Position numbers and translations under genes: made by a program | DNA from: Hyphomicrobiales bacterium | Lineage (GTDB): Bacteria; Pseudomonadota; Alphaproteobacteria; Rhizobiales; Rhizobiaceae | Length of the DNA stretch: 64,000 nucleotides | Assembly: GCA_900465675.1 (NCBI GenBank) | Contig: UBJR01000008.1 | Location: forward strand, 124,001 to 188,000 | Direction: 5' to 3' | The notes under the pieces: model-generated | The model's input: only the letters and a program-made list of their open reading frames with translations | Told to the model about the DNA's origin: nothing | Database searches by the model: none | Part shown: in pieces, positions 35,947 through 47,800 of the stretch | How the letters are laid out: each line of letters opens with the position of its first letter | Position numbering within the stretch: the stretch's first letter is position 1

Positions 35947-36393
35947 TCAGCAAAGTGCCAGCAGCATACTGCGCAGGCCGTCGCCATTGGCGCCTGGCAG
36001 CTTGTCTTCCAGTGCGGCATGGGTGCTCTGCCAGATCGGCACGGCAGCGGCCAGTACGGATTTTCCCTCGGCCGTGAGGCTGAGCAGCCGCGAGCGCTTG
36101 TCTTTGGCGCCGGGCGTTACATTTACCCATCCACGGCGCTGCAGTGGTTTCAGCGCGGCCGTCAGCGTCGTCTGGTCCATGGCGAGCAGGTTGGCGACCG
36201 GCCCCATCGGCGGCGGCTCCGGCCGGTTGAGCGACATCATCAGCGAGAACTGCCCGTTGGTGAGCCCGACAGGACGAAGCGCCTCGTCGAACAGCCGCGC
36301 CAAGGCCCGCGCCGCGCGCTGCACATGCAGGCACAGGCAGGTATCGCGCACCAGGAGCGTCGTGGAATAGGGAATCTCGACAGAATTTGACAT
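35947..36393 (-). CDS. MarR-family transcriptional regulator
   Basis: 148 residues. Winged-helix MarR domain: LTNGQFSLMMSLNRPEPPPM, VANLLAMDQTTLTAALKPLQ, RRGWVNVTPGAKDKRSRLLS. C18 and C20 near the N-terminus (RDTCLCLHVQRAARALARLF) could sense oxidants. A perfect palindrome lies 12 bp upstream. Divergent from the DUF899-DUF1579-VOC genes, so it likely controls them. Its end abuts the RES toxin gene tail to tail. Confidence 0.84.
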   Translation of the reverse strand: MSNSVEIPYSTTLLVRDTCLCLHVQRAARALARLFDEALRPVGLTNGQFSLMMSLNRPEPPPMGPVANLLAMDQTTLTAALKPLQRRGWVNVTPGAKDKRSRLLSLTAEGKSVLAAAVPIWQSTHAALEDKLPGANGDGLRSMLLALC

Positions 36394-36404
36394 GGCCAAA
36401 TTCT

Positions 36405-36416
36405 ATTGATATCAAT
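36405..36416. promoter_or_regulatory. Palindromic operator candidate for the MarR regulator
   Basis: ATTGATATCAAT, a perfect 12-base palindrome 11 bp before the marR ATG at 36393 and about 70 bp before the divergent DUF899 gene. Placed where a MarR dimer would repress both sides. Confidence 0.6.
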
Positions 36417-36485
36417 GTATTTAGTCAAGCAAAGCAGAACGAAATGCCGGTCCTTGCCGGCCGCGCCGGAGGAGGGCGTGCGATC

Positions 36486-37211
36486 ATGCAGAATGCTGTC
36501 GTTTCCCGCGAAGAATGGCTCGAGACCCGCCGCGCGTTTCTGGCCAAGGAAAAGGCCCATACCCGCCAGCGTGATGCGCTGCGCGCCGAGCGCCAGGCGC
36601 TCCCCTGGGTGAAGGTCGATAAAAACTACGTCTTCGACACGCCGGATGGCAAAAAGTCGCTTGCCGACCTCTTCGAAGGCCGCAGCCAGCTGATGATCTA
36701 TCATTTCATGATGGGGCCGGAATGGGAGGCAGGCTGCCCGGGCTGCTCTTTCCTGTCCGATCATATCGACGGCACGCTGCCGCATCTCAACAATCACGAC
36801 GTCACCTGGGTGGCGGTCTCCCGCGCGCCGGTCGACAAGATCGAAGCCTACAAAAAGCGCATGGGCTGGAAATTCCCCTGGGTCTCTTCCGTCGGGAATG
36901 ATTTCAACTTCGACTACCACGTCTCCTTCACGCCCGAGCATCTGAAGAAGGACAAGGTCTTCTACAACTTCACCGAGATGAAGCCCGAGGACGCCAATGA
37001 CGAACTGCCGGGCATGAGCGCCTTCTACAAGAACGAGAAGGGCGAGATCTTCCACACGTACTCGAACTATGCCCGCGGCGGCGAAGAGGTGCTGGGCACG
37101 CTGATGATCCTCGACTACGCGCCGAAGGGCCGCAATGAGGACAGCACCATGAGCTTCGTCAAGCGTCACGACGAATACGAGGATGCGAAGACGCAGTCCT
37201 GCTGTCACTGA
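36486..37211 (+). CDS. DUF899-family thioredoxin-like protein
   Basis: 241 residues. DUF899 signature: VVSREEWLETRRAFLAKEKA, HTRQRDALRAERQALPWVKV, YHFMMGPEWEAGCPGCSFLS, LNNHDVTWVAVSRAP. The fold is thioredoxin-like; CPGCSF carries a CxxC, suggesting a redox role. The C-terminus ends in a CC pair. The start at 36486 follows a GGAGGAGGG site; the earlier in-frame ATG at 36387 sits inside the regulatory palindrome region. First gene of a probable three-gene unit. Confidence 0.82.
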   Translation: MQNAVVSREEWLETRRAFLAKEKAHTRQRDALRAERQALPWVKVDKNYVFDTPDGKKSLADLFEGRSQLMIYHFMMGPEWEAGCPGCSFLSDHIDGTLPHLNNHDVTWVAVSRAPVDKIEAYKKRMGWKFPWVSSVGNDFNFDYHVSFTPEHLKKDKVFYNFTEMKPEDANDELPGMSAFYKNEKGEIFHTYSNYARGGEEVLGTLMILDYAPKGRNEDSTMSFVKRHDEYEDAKTQSCCH

Positions 37212-37241
37212 GATCTGCAAACATCAGCCGAGGGAGGAAGG

Positions 37242-37715
37242 ATGATGGAACCTGCAAAAGCGATCGAGGAGCAACGTTTCCTCGAAAAGCTCGTCGGCAC
37301 CTGGAACGTCACGTCCGACGACATCAAAGAAAACGGGCAATGGACAGAGGTCGTCCGCTCGCTTCACGGCGCCTGGTTCGTGGCCGAAGGAAACGGCCAG
37401 ATGCCTGACGGCAGTGGCGCCGCAACGACGGTGCTGACCCTCGGCTACTCGCCTTCGAAGGGCAAATATGTCGGCACCTGGATCGGCTCGATGATGGACC
37501 ATATGTGGGTCTATGAGGGCGAAGTCTCGCCCGATGGCAAGGTGCTCAGCCTCTATACGCGCGGTCCCGATTGCATGGGCGGCGGTGGTGAACAGGATTA
37601 CCGCGAACGGATCTCCTTCATCGACGCCGACCACCGCACCTTCGCCTCCTCGGCGAAACAGCCCGACGGCAGCTGGAAGCAACTCATGGAAGCGCGCTAC
37701 GCACGCAAGCCGTGA
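37242..37715 (+). CDS. DUF1579-family protein
   Basis: 157 residues, a lipocalin-like beta-barrel family of unknown function: FLEKLVGTWNVTSDDIKENG, SLHGAWFVAEGNGQMPDG, TLGYSPSKGKYVGTWIGSMM. Ribosome site GAGGGAGGAAGG. Two ATGs (37242, 37245) are possible starts. Lies 30 bp after the DUF899 gene, so it is cotranscribed. Confidence 0.8.
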   Translation: MMEPAKAIEEQRFLEKLVGTWNVTSDDIKENGQWTEVVRSLHGAWFVAEGNGQMPDGSGAATTVLTLGYSPSKGKYVGTWIGSMMDHMWVYEGEVSPDGKVLSLYTRGPDCMGGGGEQDYRERISFIDADHRTFASSAKQPDGSWKQLMEARYARKP

Positions 37716-37779
37716 TCGCGGCGTCCCCATCAGGGCGCCAGACGGAAATGACATCCGATACTCTTGAAAGGGAAAGATC

Positions 37780-38565
37780 ATGGCTTCGAATACGCATGGC
37801 AAGTTCATCTGGTGCGAGCTGATGACGCCCGATACCGCCGCCGCCGCGAAGTTCTACGGCTCGGTCAACGGCTGGACAACCAAGGAAATGCCCATGGGAG
37901 ACATGGGTGTCTATACGATCTTCGAGGCCAACGGCCGCGGCGTCGGCGGCATGATGACCTTTCCGGCAGAGCTCGAGGGGCAGGGCATTCCGCCCAACTG
38001 GACGGGTTACGTCGCCGTCGATGACGTCGATCAGTCCGCCCGCGACTTTGCCGCCCATGGCGGCAGCGTCCGCCGCCCGCCCGAGGATATCCCGACTGTC
38101 GGCCGCTTCGCCGTCGTCGCCGATCCGAGCGGCGCCGTGCTTTGCATCATGACGCCGCTGCCGATGGAAAACGACGATGGCTGGGAGCCGGAAATGGGGA
38201 CGCCAGGTCATGTCGGCTGGCACGAATTGATGTCCGGCGACTGGCAGCAGGCCTTCGATTTCTATGAAAAGATCTTCGGCTGGACCAAGGACCACGACTT
38301 CGACATGGGCGAGATGGGCACCTACCGCATCTTCGCCGAGCACGGAAAACAGACCGGCGGCATGATGACCAAGCCTGCCGACGTGCCGATGACGTACTGG
38401 GCCTATTACTTCAACGTGCCGGAGATCGACAGCGCCGTCGAGCGGGTAAACGCAGGCGGCGGCAAGATCGTCTTCGGTCCGATGGAGGTTCCGGGTGGCA
38501 GCTGGGTGGTCAATGGCATCGATCCGCAGGGCGCATTTTTCTGCCTCGCCGCGCCCCGGCGCTGA
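37780..38565 (+). CDS. Two-domain VOC/glyoxalase-like protein
   Basis: 261 residues with two similar VOC (vicinal oxygen chelate) domains: residues about 6-120 (GKFIWCELMTPDTAAAAKFY) and about 130-255 (HVGWHELMSGDWQQAFDFYE). Each ends in GGxxxxPxxxxPxxGxxAVVxDPxG-like strands. Related to glyoxalase, dioxygenase and antibiotic-resistance folds; the actual substrate is unknown. Preceded by AAAGGGAAAGATC. The DUF899-DUF1579-VOC order looks like one operon under the MarR regulator. Confidence 0.82.
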   Translation: MASNTHGKFIWCELMTPDTAAAAKFYGSVNGWTTKEMPMGDMGVYTIFEANGRGVGGMMTFPAELEGQGIPPNWTGYVAVDDVDQSARDFAAHGGSVRRPPEDIPTVGRFAVVADPSGAVLCIMTPLPMENDDGWEPEMGTPGHVGWHELMSGDWQQAFDFYEKIFGWTKDHDFDMGEMGTYRIFAEHGKQTGGMMTKPADVPMTYWAYYFNVPEIDSAVERVNAGGGKIVFGPMEVPGGSWVVNGIDPQGAFFCLAAPRR

Positions 38566-38864
38566 GCTCTGAAAACAGGGTGTCCGGCAGCCCCGGACAG
38601 CCCCGAATCGCGCCCTTCAAGGTTAACGGCGGCCCCTGAAAAACCGGGCCGCCGTTAACCGTTTTGGGGTCGAAAACCCCTTGCTACTTCCTTAATTTTA
38701 TTCAAATTTTAGCGTTCTCACCCCAAAAGGCCGTTCCAAGGTTAACCGTCCCTGAACATTTTTGGGTGGAAGCATAATCGGCTATATCTTGGTGGTTAAG
38801 GAAGTATTGCAATTAGACCTCCCGCGTAATTGATTGCACCTCAATTGTTCATTGGGGTAAAGTC
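38566..38864. promoter_or_regulatory. Upstream region of the giant adhesin, with a 15-bp hairpin
   Basis: This 299-bp stretch has no gene. A perfect inverted repeat lies at 38621-38660 (GGTTAACGGCGGCCC arms, 10-base loop), possibly terminating the upstream operon, though no T run follows. AAGGTTAAC occurs at 38619-38627 and again at 38738-38746. The AT-rich part 38690-38850 should hold the promoter; I could not assign one firmly. Confidence 0.5.
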
Positions 38865-41800
38865 ATGTCTATCGAAGATCTGCGTAATTCGAACGTCGAC
38901 GGCGAGCACGCTTCTCACGAGATGATCTCGGACGTTCACGAAATTGCAGGACGCGAAGAGGCCAAGCTTCCTGAGGTCGAGCGTGTCGAGCTTGCCCAGG
39001 CGCAGAGCTCGCAGACAACAGATCAGACACCGGCCGGCGAACAGTCGCCGAAGACCGACCGCGTCGAAGCCGCCCCGCCGGCTCCGCAGGCCGCCGCCAA
39101 CCCGAATGAAGTTGTTCCGGATCAGAACAACGTCGCCCACCTCGCGGCCAACGTCTCGCTCGACGACATCCGCATCGAGGGTGCCAATCTGGTACTGGTC
39201 CAGCCCGACGGCACCGAGATCGTCATCATCAACGGCGCAGCCCACGTCCCGACCTTCCTGATCGGCGAAGTCGAACTGCCGCGCGACACCGTCATCGCCG
39301 CGCTGAACGACAGCCACATCAACGTTGCCGCCGGCCCGGATGGCGGCGACAGCGCCTCGGCCGCAGCCCCGAGCTCCGGCGCGGAATTCCAGGATACCAC
39401 GCCGGGTGGTGACGACGCGCCGACGGAACTGGCGGCATTGCTGGCTGATACGCAGCAGCTAGATGGTGGTCCCGCTGGTGGCGAAGAACTTCGTATCAAC
39501 CATGCGCCGACGATCGAGCTCATGGAGTCGGGTCTCTATATCGACACTGAGAACGATGATGAGTTCAAGCCGATAGAGGGCTTTGTACCTGGCCACGACC
39601 TCGACCGGAACGATGCGTTACGCTATGGCGTCGAGGGTGGGCAGCCGCTCGCAGGCGATCCGAAATACGATATCGTCAAGGTCGGCACCTATGGTGAGCT
39701 GCGCCTCAACAGCGCCACCGGCGCCTACGTTTTCACGCCCAACGACGCTGCGATCGAAGGCCTGAAGGACCATCAGGCCGAAAGCTTCACCTTCACCATC
39801 ACCGACAAGGCCGGCGCATCGGGCACACAGGTCTGGACCGTCGAAGTCAACGGCGTTAACGACACGGCGTCCATTTCGGGCAATGCAACGGGTTCGGTTG
39901 TCGAAGATGGTAAGCCTGGTTCGCAGGGATCTGAGGGCTCGGAAGGCAACATGGCGCTCCGCGTCGAAGCGAACGATGGCAAGATTTCCGCCGAAGGCCA
40001 GCTGACCGTCAGCGACCGTGATACCGGCGACGACCACTTCCAGACCCCGGCTTCCGAGGCGCTCGCCGGCAAGTACGGCAACTTCTCCTTCGATCCCGCC
40101 ACCGGCAAGTGGAGCTATGTGCTCAACAACGACACGGCTGCCGTTCAGGGGTTGAGAGCTGGCGATGCAGTTCATGAGACGCTGACCGTCACGTCGGCCG
40201 ACGGCACGGCGACGCAGGTCATCGACGTTACAGTTTTCGGGACCAACGACGCGCCGGTGATTGCCGGCGGTACGAATCCGGCCGCGCTCGCCGAGCTTGC
40301 CGACGCGTCGCACCAGGATATCGGCGGCGTAACCGGCACGCTGACCGTCACCGATGCCGATGTCGGCGATAACCTGACGGGCTCTGTCACCGGCGAGGCG
40401 ACGGCTCAGCTGAATGGCGGCGCGCTGCCGGAAGGCGTCGATGTCAAGGCACTGATCGCTTCCGGTGCAATCAGCTTCAACTCGGTCACGACGGATGGCG
40501 GCAGCAAGACGCTGACCTGGACCTATGACCCCAAGGAAGCCAATCTTGACTGGCTGTCCGCAGGTGAGACGCTGACGATCACCTACAATGCGCAGGTCAA
40601 CGACGGCCACGGCAATGTCGGCACGCAGCCGATCACGGTCACCATCACCGGCACCAACGATGCGCCGGTTGTTGCAGCTGGTGTTTCGGCTTCGATCACC
40701 GAACAGGCCGGTCAGACGTTTTCGACGGCTTATGATACCGCCCATCTGACGATCGGCTTTACCGATGCTGACCTTAGCAACACCGGCCACACCGCGCAGG
40801 TCACCGGCGTTACGGCGTCCGGCGTCACGAATGGTCTGCTGACCAGCAACTTCGGAAACGCGGTTCTTGAGAACCTGTTGAAGATCGATAGTGTCAGCAA
40901 GGCTTCGGGCTCGGATCAGGGCAGCGTTTCCGCAACCTTCCAGGCGCGCGACCTGGCATTCGACTATCTCGGCGTTGGTGAGAAGCTGACGCTGACCTAC
41001 ACGATCCAGGTCAACGACGGCGCTGGCGGCGTTACCAACCAGACGGTCGATGTCGTCATCACCGGCACCAACGACGCTCCGGTTCTCTCGACAGGCCTGT
41101 TCGGTCTCGGCAGCTTCGGCTTTGTTGATGAAGCCAATAACACCACCGGCTCGACCAAGCTCGACACAACTAAGGGCACGCTTTATTTTGCTGACGCGGA
41201 TCTGAGCGATACGCATCATGACGCATCGGTAACAGGTGTTGTGGCGTCCGGTGATACCGCCGGTCTCGACCTGACAAAGCTGACCGGCTTCATGCAGACG
41301 TCGGTGCAGAACGGTGCCAACATCGGCACGCTGGATTGGAAATTCGCTGCTGCCGACAAGACTTTCGACTACCTTGGTGCCAGGGATCAGCTGAAGCTGA
41401 CCTACACCATTCAGATTTCGGATGGCCATGGCGGCACCGACACGCAGACCGTGACGATCATCGTCGATGGTTCCAATGACAAGCCCGTAATTACCGGCTT
41501 CTCGAACCCAGTTGCCATTGTCGAAGCGGTCGATGCATCCCACCAGAATATCGGCGGCGTCACCGGCACTCTGACGGTGTCCGATGCCGATATCGGCGAC
41601 ACGCTCACGGGTTCCGTAAAGGGAGCAGCGACCGCTGTCTTCAACGGCGGCACGATCCCGAACAATGTCGATGTCTCGGCTCTGATTGCCAAGAGTGCAA
41701 TCAGCTTCAACTCGGTCACGACGGATGGCGGCGCCAAGACGCTGACCTGGACCTATGACCCGGCCGCCGCCAATCTTGACTGGCTGCCGGCGGGCAAGAC

Positions 41801-44800
41801 GCTGACGATCACCTACAATGCCCAGGTCAACGACGGCTACGGCAATGTCGGCACGCAGCCGATCACCATCACCATCACCGGCACCAACGACAAGCCGGTC
41901 ATCGATGGCACGCATGCAACCGGCTCGGTCGTCGAAGACGGCTTCAATGCTAACGGCGGACATGTCGGCCAGAGCACGATCTCCGACACGCTGGTCAAGT
42001 CCGACGCGGACGCCGACGACAACGCCACCAACGATCATTGGGCCATTCTGGTCAGCAAGCAGGGCGGCACGTCTGAAGTTCTGAACACCAATGGCAAATA
42101 CGGTACGTTCTCGGTCGATCAAAACGGCAAGTGGACCTATGCGCTCGACGACGATCGCCAGGCGACTCAAGAGCTCAATCTCAACCAGAAGGTAACCGAA
42201 ACCTTCACAGTACAGGTTACCGACAGCCACGGCGCGACTGCCACGCAGCAGGTCGTCGTCACGATCACCGGCTCTAACGACAAACCGGTCATTTCGGGTG
42301 GCGACACGCGCGCGACTGTGATCGAGGCGGGTATCGGGGCTAACGGTCAATATACGGCAGGAGATGCCAGCGAAAGCGGCACGCTCAAGAAGTACGACGT
42401 TGATGACGAGGACGACGCCAGCAACGACACGTGGTCGGTTGCCGTTCCAGGCCATCCCACTCCGGGCGACGTCACGTCGGTTAGCGGCGTCTACGGCTCG
42501 TTCTCTGTCAATCAGGACGGCAAGTGGACCTACAACCTGAACAACAGCCTCACAGCGACGCAGGCCTTGGGACGTGGTCAAACAGCGCAGGAAGTCTTTT
42601 ACGTTCAAGTAAAGGATACCCATGGCGCCACTGCGACCGAAGTCGTCAGAATCACGGTCGTTGGCACCAATGATACACCGGTCGGCGCAGCCGACGCCTA
42701 TACCGTTTCGGAGGATGGCAAGCTTACGGTTGAGAAGAGCAGCGGCGTTCTGGCAAACGACACGGACGTAGAGAACAACGCTCTGACCGCCGTCCTCGTT
42801 TCCGGTCCCGCTCACGGCACTCTGACCTTCAAGCCCGACGGCTCGTTCGTCTATACCCCGACCACCAATTATCATGGCGACGACAGCTTCACCTACAAGC
42901 CGAACGACGGCATGACGAACGGCGAACCAGTCGTCGTCAAGATCACAGTCGGCTCTGTCGAAGACCACGTCTTCACCGATGGTAGCGAAACCCGCGACTT
43001 GACCAAGTTCTCGGCCGATCAGACCATGACCAGCCCGAACAATCCCTATTTCGAGGATGGCAACTACCTCAACGCCAAGGATGGCGATGACACCGTTTAT
43101 CTGCCGAACGCCAGCAATGGTCTCGGACAAAAATACGCCGATCTCTATGCCGCAGGCGGCACCTTCAATGGCGGCGCCGGCAACGACAAGATTTACGGTG
43201 GCGATCTCGACGATCGCATCGCAGGCGGCGCCGGCAACGATCTGATCGATGGCGGCAGCAACTCGGCCGTCGGCTTCACCCGTCCGGATGCTCCGGTTTC
43301 GGGCGGCGCTACGGCGATCCTGGCATCCGCGCATGGCGGCGATACGGCCGATTATTCCGCTGTCGCGACCGGCATTATCGCAAACCTTGGCGACAGCGCG
43401 GCCAACTGGCCGGTGACGATCGGCGCACATGCCGCCTCGGGTGACGGCAACGATACGCTGACGAATATCGAAAATGTAACGGGCGGTGCTGGAGACGACG
43501 TTATCTTCGGTGACAACAACGCCAACATTCTTATCGGTGGCGCCGGCTCGGACACGCTGATCGGCGGCGGCGGCAACGACCTGCTCTATGGCGGCGACGA
43601 CAATGTCGCGGACGGCCTCTATGCAGGCGCCGGTGACGATGTTCTGATCCTCGGCAATGGCGGCGGTACGGCCAAGGGCGAGGCCGGCAACGACCTGATC
43701 TATGGCGGCACCGGCAACGATTACCTCTACGGTGACGACGACGGCCCGCATGACGCATCGACCGACGGCAACGACATTATTTTTGCCGGTGCCGGTAACG
43801 ACTACATCCAGGGCAACGGCGGCGACGACAAGCTCTATGGCGAAGACGGTGACGACACGATCGTCGGCGGAGCGGGCGATGACATCATCGACGGCGGCGC
43901 TGGAAACGACACCATTCTTTATGCGCTGGGCGACGGTGCCGACGTCATTGATGGTGGCACCGGCAGCGATACACTGAAGTTCACGACGCCGGATGGCGGT
44001 CCGACGCTGATCGAATATATCAAGGCGGTTGATAACAAGCTGCTGATCGCTGCAACCGACAGCACCGATGCAAATCTTCCTCAGGAAAAAGTGCTGACCG
44101 CAACGAATGTTGAAACCCTCGATATCGATGTGAAGGGCTACAACTGGCTGGTATTCGGCCATGAGGGCTCCGATCTGAAATCCGCAGGTGTCGACACCGT
44201 CAAGATTACCGGTGACGATAACGGCAACAGCGTTTTCTTTGCTGAGGTCAGCTCAGCTACCGCGCTGCAGGCTAATCTGAATGGCGGCGACGATCTTTTC
44301 GTTTCCGGAGGTCAGGCTGCAACGCAGCAAGTGGACGGCGGCAGCGGCGTCGATACGTTCGATTTCCGCCAGATCAGCGAGCAGCTGAACATTGACCTTG
44401 AAAGTGGCGTCGCCACCCGGTCTTCGCTCAACGGCCAGAATCTGATTGCGACTGACAAGATTACCAACTTCGAAAATGTCGATGGCAGCATCGGCAATGA
44501 CACGATCCGCGGCACCTCGGGCGCCAACGTTATCGACGGTGGCTCTGGCAACGACGTCATTGAAGGCCGCGGCGGTGCCGACCAGCTTTATGGTGGTGAC
44601 GGCAACGATCGTATCACGGCGGGCAGCGAGCTGATCGCTAACGGCGGCTTCAACGGTCCTGTTCAGGTCATGGTCGGCAGCGATGGACCAGTTGATCTGG
44701 GCCTCGGATGGAAAGTGGAAAGCGGTAGCGTCGATCTACTGTTTACCAACGGTGAGATCCTCAACGCAAAGTTCCCGGCGGGTGTAAATGCCGTCGATAT

Positions 44801-47800
44801 GCAGGGTGTTTCGGCCGGCAAAATCGATCAGACATTTGCGACTGTTGCCGGTCAGACCTATACGATCAGCTTCCTGCAGGCGACCAACCCGGATCTTCTC
44901 AAGACCAATTCCGGGACGACGTCCGAAGTGACTGTCAACGTCCACAATGCCAATGGCACGCTGGATGCTTCGCAGCCCTTCGTGGACTATGCCAAGGACG
45001 GCATCGATTGGACGACCGTTGGCGGGACATTTGTCGAGCGCACGATCACCTTCACGGCGACGAGCAATTCGACGACGATCGAATTCGCCGCTGGCGGCAA
45101 CACGCCTTATGGTTCGCTGATTGCCGAAGTCTCCGTGACGCAGTCCGGTTCACCGGCAGCAGGCGCGACGCTTGATGGCGGTGCCGGCAATGACATCATC
45201 ACCGGCGGTTCCGGCGACGATACGATTTTCGGCGGCACAGGCGATGACCTAATCCGCGGTGGTGAGGGCAACGATACGATCGACGGCGGCGACGGCGACG
45301 ATTTCATCTCTGGCGGCAAGGGCAACGACACGCTGCGCGGCGGTGCCGGCAACGACATCTTCTCGCTCGGTGCAGATATTGCCGATGCCACAGGCTATGG
45401 CGATCGCACGATCGACCTTGGAAACGGTCACTCTGAAACCTACTCGATCAGTGGTCTGGCCGGCACAGGCGATGCCGTCGATGGCGGTAGTGGCTACGAC
45501 ACGATCGTGCTCGACGCCGGCGGCGCCAACGGCTTCGTGCTTGATGCTTCCTATAACGGCACGCCGAACTTCGCGCATGTCGAGGCAATCAGCGGTACCG
45601 GCGGCAATGACATCATCCTGATGAACGCCAACTATACGAGCGACGTTCAGGGCGGGGGCATCACCATTGACGGCGGTGCCGGCAACGACATCATCCAGGG
45701 TGGAGCAGGCAACGATACGCTGATCGGCGGCATCGGCAATGACCTGATCTCCGGCCTCGGCGGCGACGACACGATCTCCGGCGGCGCTGGCGACGACCGT
45801 CTCTACGGTGGTGCCGGTAACGATACGATCAGTGGTGGCGACGGTAACGACTTCATCTCCGGCGGAACCGGCAACGACACGCTTTCGGGCGGTGCCGGCA
45901 ACGACACTTTCTCCTACAGCACTGGCGACGGCACCGATAAGGTCGATGGCGGCGACGGCAACGACACGCTGCATATCGCAGGCAGCGACACAGGTTCGAC
46001 CTTCAACATCAACGCAGTGTCGATCGGTGGCGTAAACAATCTCGCGGTCAATATCGAAGCGGGCTCGACGGCCAACGCGGCAACGGCCGGCAATTACGAA
46101 GTTGCCACGACCAATGTCGAAGAGTGGGTCATCGATGGCGGCAAGGGTAACGACACCTTCGTCGTCAGCGGCGACCTCTCGGGCACCGGGCTGGCGACCT
46201 CGACGATCACCATCAATGGTGGTGCGGGCAATGACTTGATCGTGCTTGACCGCGGTGCAAACAACGCAAATCGCGTTGTCGTGGATGGTGGCAACAACAG
46301 CGATGTCGGCGACTCTGTAAAGCTGGACTTCAAGTACACTGAAATCACGCATGTCGTTGCCACGGTTCACGGCTTCGAGATCACCCATAACGGCGTCACC
46401 GATGTCTTCACCAACATCGAGAACTTCCAGTTCTCCGATGGCGTTACTCAGACTTACGCTGAGCTCGTTGCTCCTCCTGAGGCGCCGGTCCTGACCGTCA
46501 TTGACGATCAGCTGCCAAAGGTCGGCGACGTGGCGAATGCCGGCGCCACTAACGACCAGACGCCGACGATCCACATCGCTCTCGCAAATACGGGTGCGCT
46601 GGCTGGTGACAGCGTTCAGCTTTATGACAAGGGCCTGCCTGTCGGTGCAGCGCATGTGCTGACCGCCGCAGAAATCAGCCAGGGCTATGCGGAAATCACG
46701 ACCGGCACTCTGCCGGAAGGAAGCCACAGCTTCACGGCTGCGATCAGCGATCTGTTCAACCACACCGGCGCAACATCAGATGCGTTTGCAATCACGGTTG
46801 ATATCACGCCTCCGGCAGTCTCGATCGTGACGATCGAGGGCGGCAATGACGTGATCAACGCCAGCGAGGCGCTGAATGGCATCGCCATTTCGGGTCAGGC
46901 CGAGATCGGCTCGACCCTGAAGGTAAACGGTGCCGACGTCACGGTTGGTGCCGACGGTCACTGGACGACTTCGATCGTACCGACGGTGCAGGGCGCGCTG
47001 ACGGTCACGGCGATTGCGACGGACGCGGCTGGCAACAGCTCGACGGCTACTCACAACCTGACGATCGACACCATCGCTCCGGCGGTCTCCATCGTGACGA
47101 TCGAGGGCGGCAATGATGTGATCAACGCTAGCGAGGCTGCCAACGGCATCCAGGTTTCCGGCAATGCTGAAGCTGGCTCTACGCTGACAGTGAATGGGGC
47201 GGCCGTGGTCGTCGATTCGAACGGTCACTGGACAACATCCATTACCCCCACCGGCCAGGGTCCGCTGACGGTCACGGCCATCGCAACAGATGCCGCTGGA
47301 AACAGCTCGACGGCAACGCATCAGTTGTCGGTTGATACGGTGGCGCCGACCGCAACGATCGTGTTTGCCGACAATAACCTTACGATCGGCGAAACATCGA
47401 AGGTCACGATCACCTTTAGTGAGGCTGTTACCGGTTTCACCAATGATGATCTGACTGTCGAAAACGGTTTGCTGAGCAACGTTACGTCCAACGATAACGG
47501 CAAGACCTGGACTGCGACCTTCACGCCAACGGTCAATATGTCGGATGCAGTGAATGTCATCACTCTTGCCGCGGGCGGGGTGACTGATGCAGCTGGCAAC
47601 ACCAACGCACAGACGCAGTCCGACAACTATGTCGTAAACACCGTTCCGCCCAACACTGCTCCGGTTGGCGGCGACGACCACGTCATCACGAACATGTCGT
47701 CCGTGGCGATCCCAGATTGGGCGCTTCTGCTCAACGATAAGGACGCAGATGGCGACAGTCTGACCATCACCTCTGCTGGAAACCCGTATGAGGGGTCGGT

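Noticed and set aside
39618..44162. A 1514-codon open frame antisense to the adhesin, and further long antisense frames at 45249-46763 and 46776-47807
   Set aside because: They mirror the codon-biased, repetitive VCBS and RTX sequence on the plus strand, have no ribosome sites and give low-complexity proteins rich in Val, Ile, Arg and Asp. Shadow frames.
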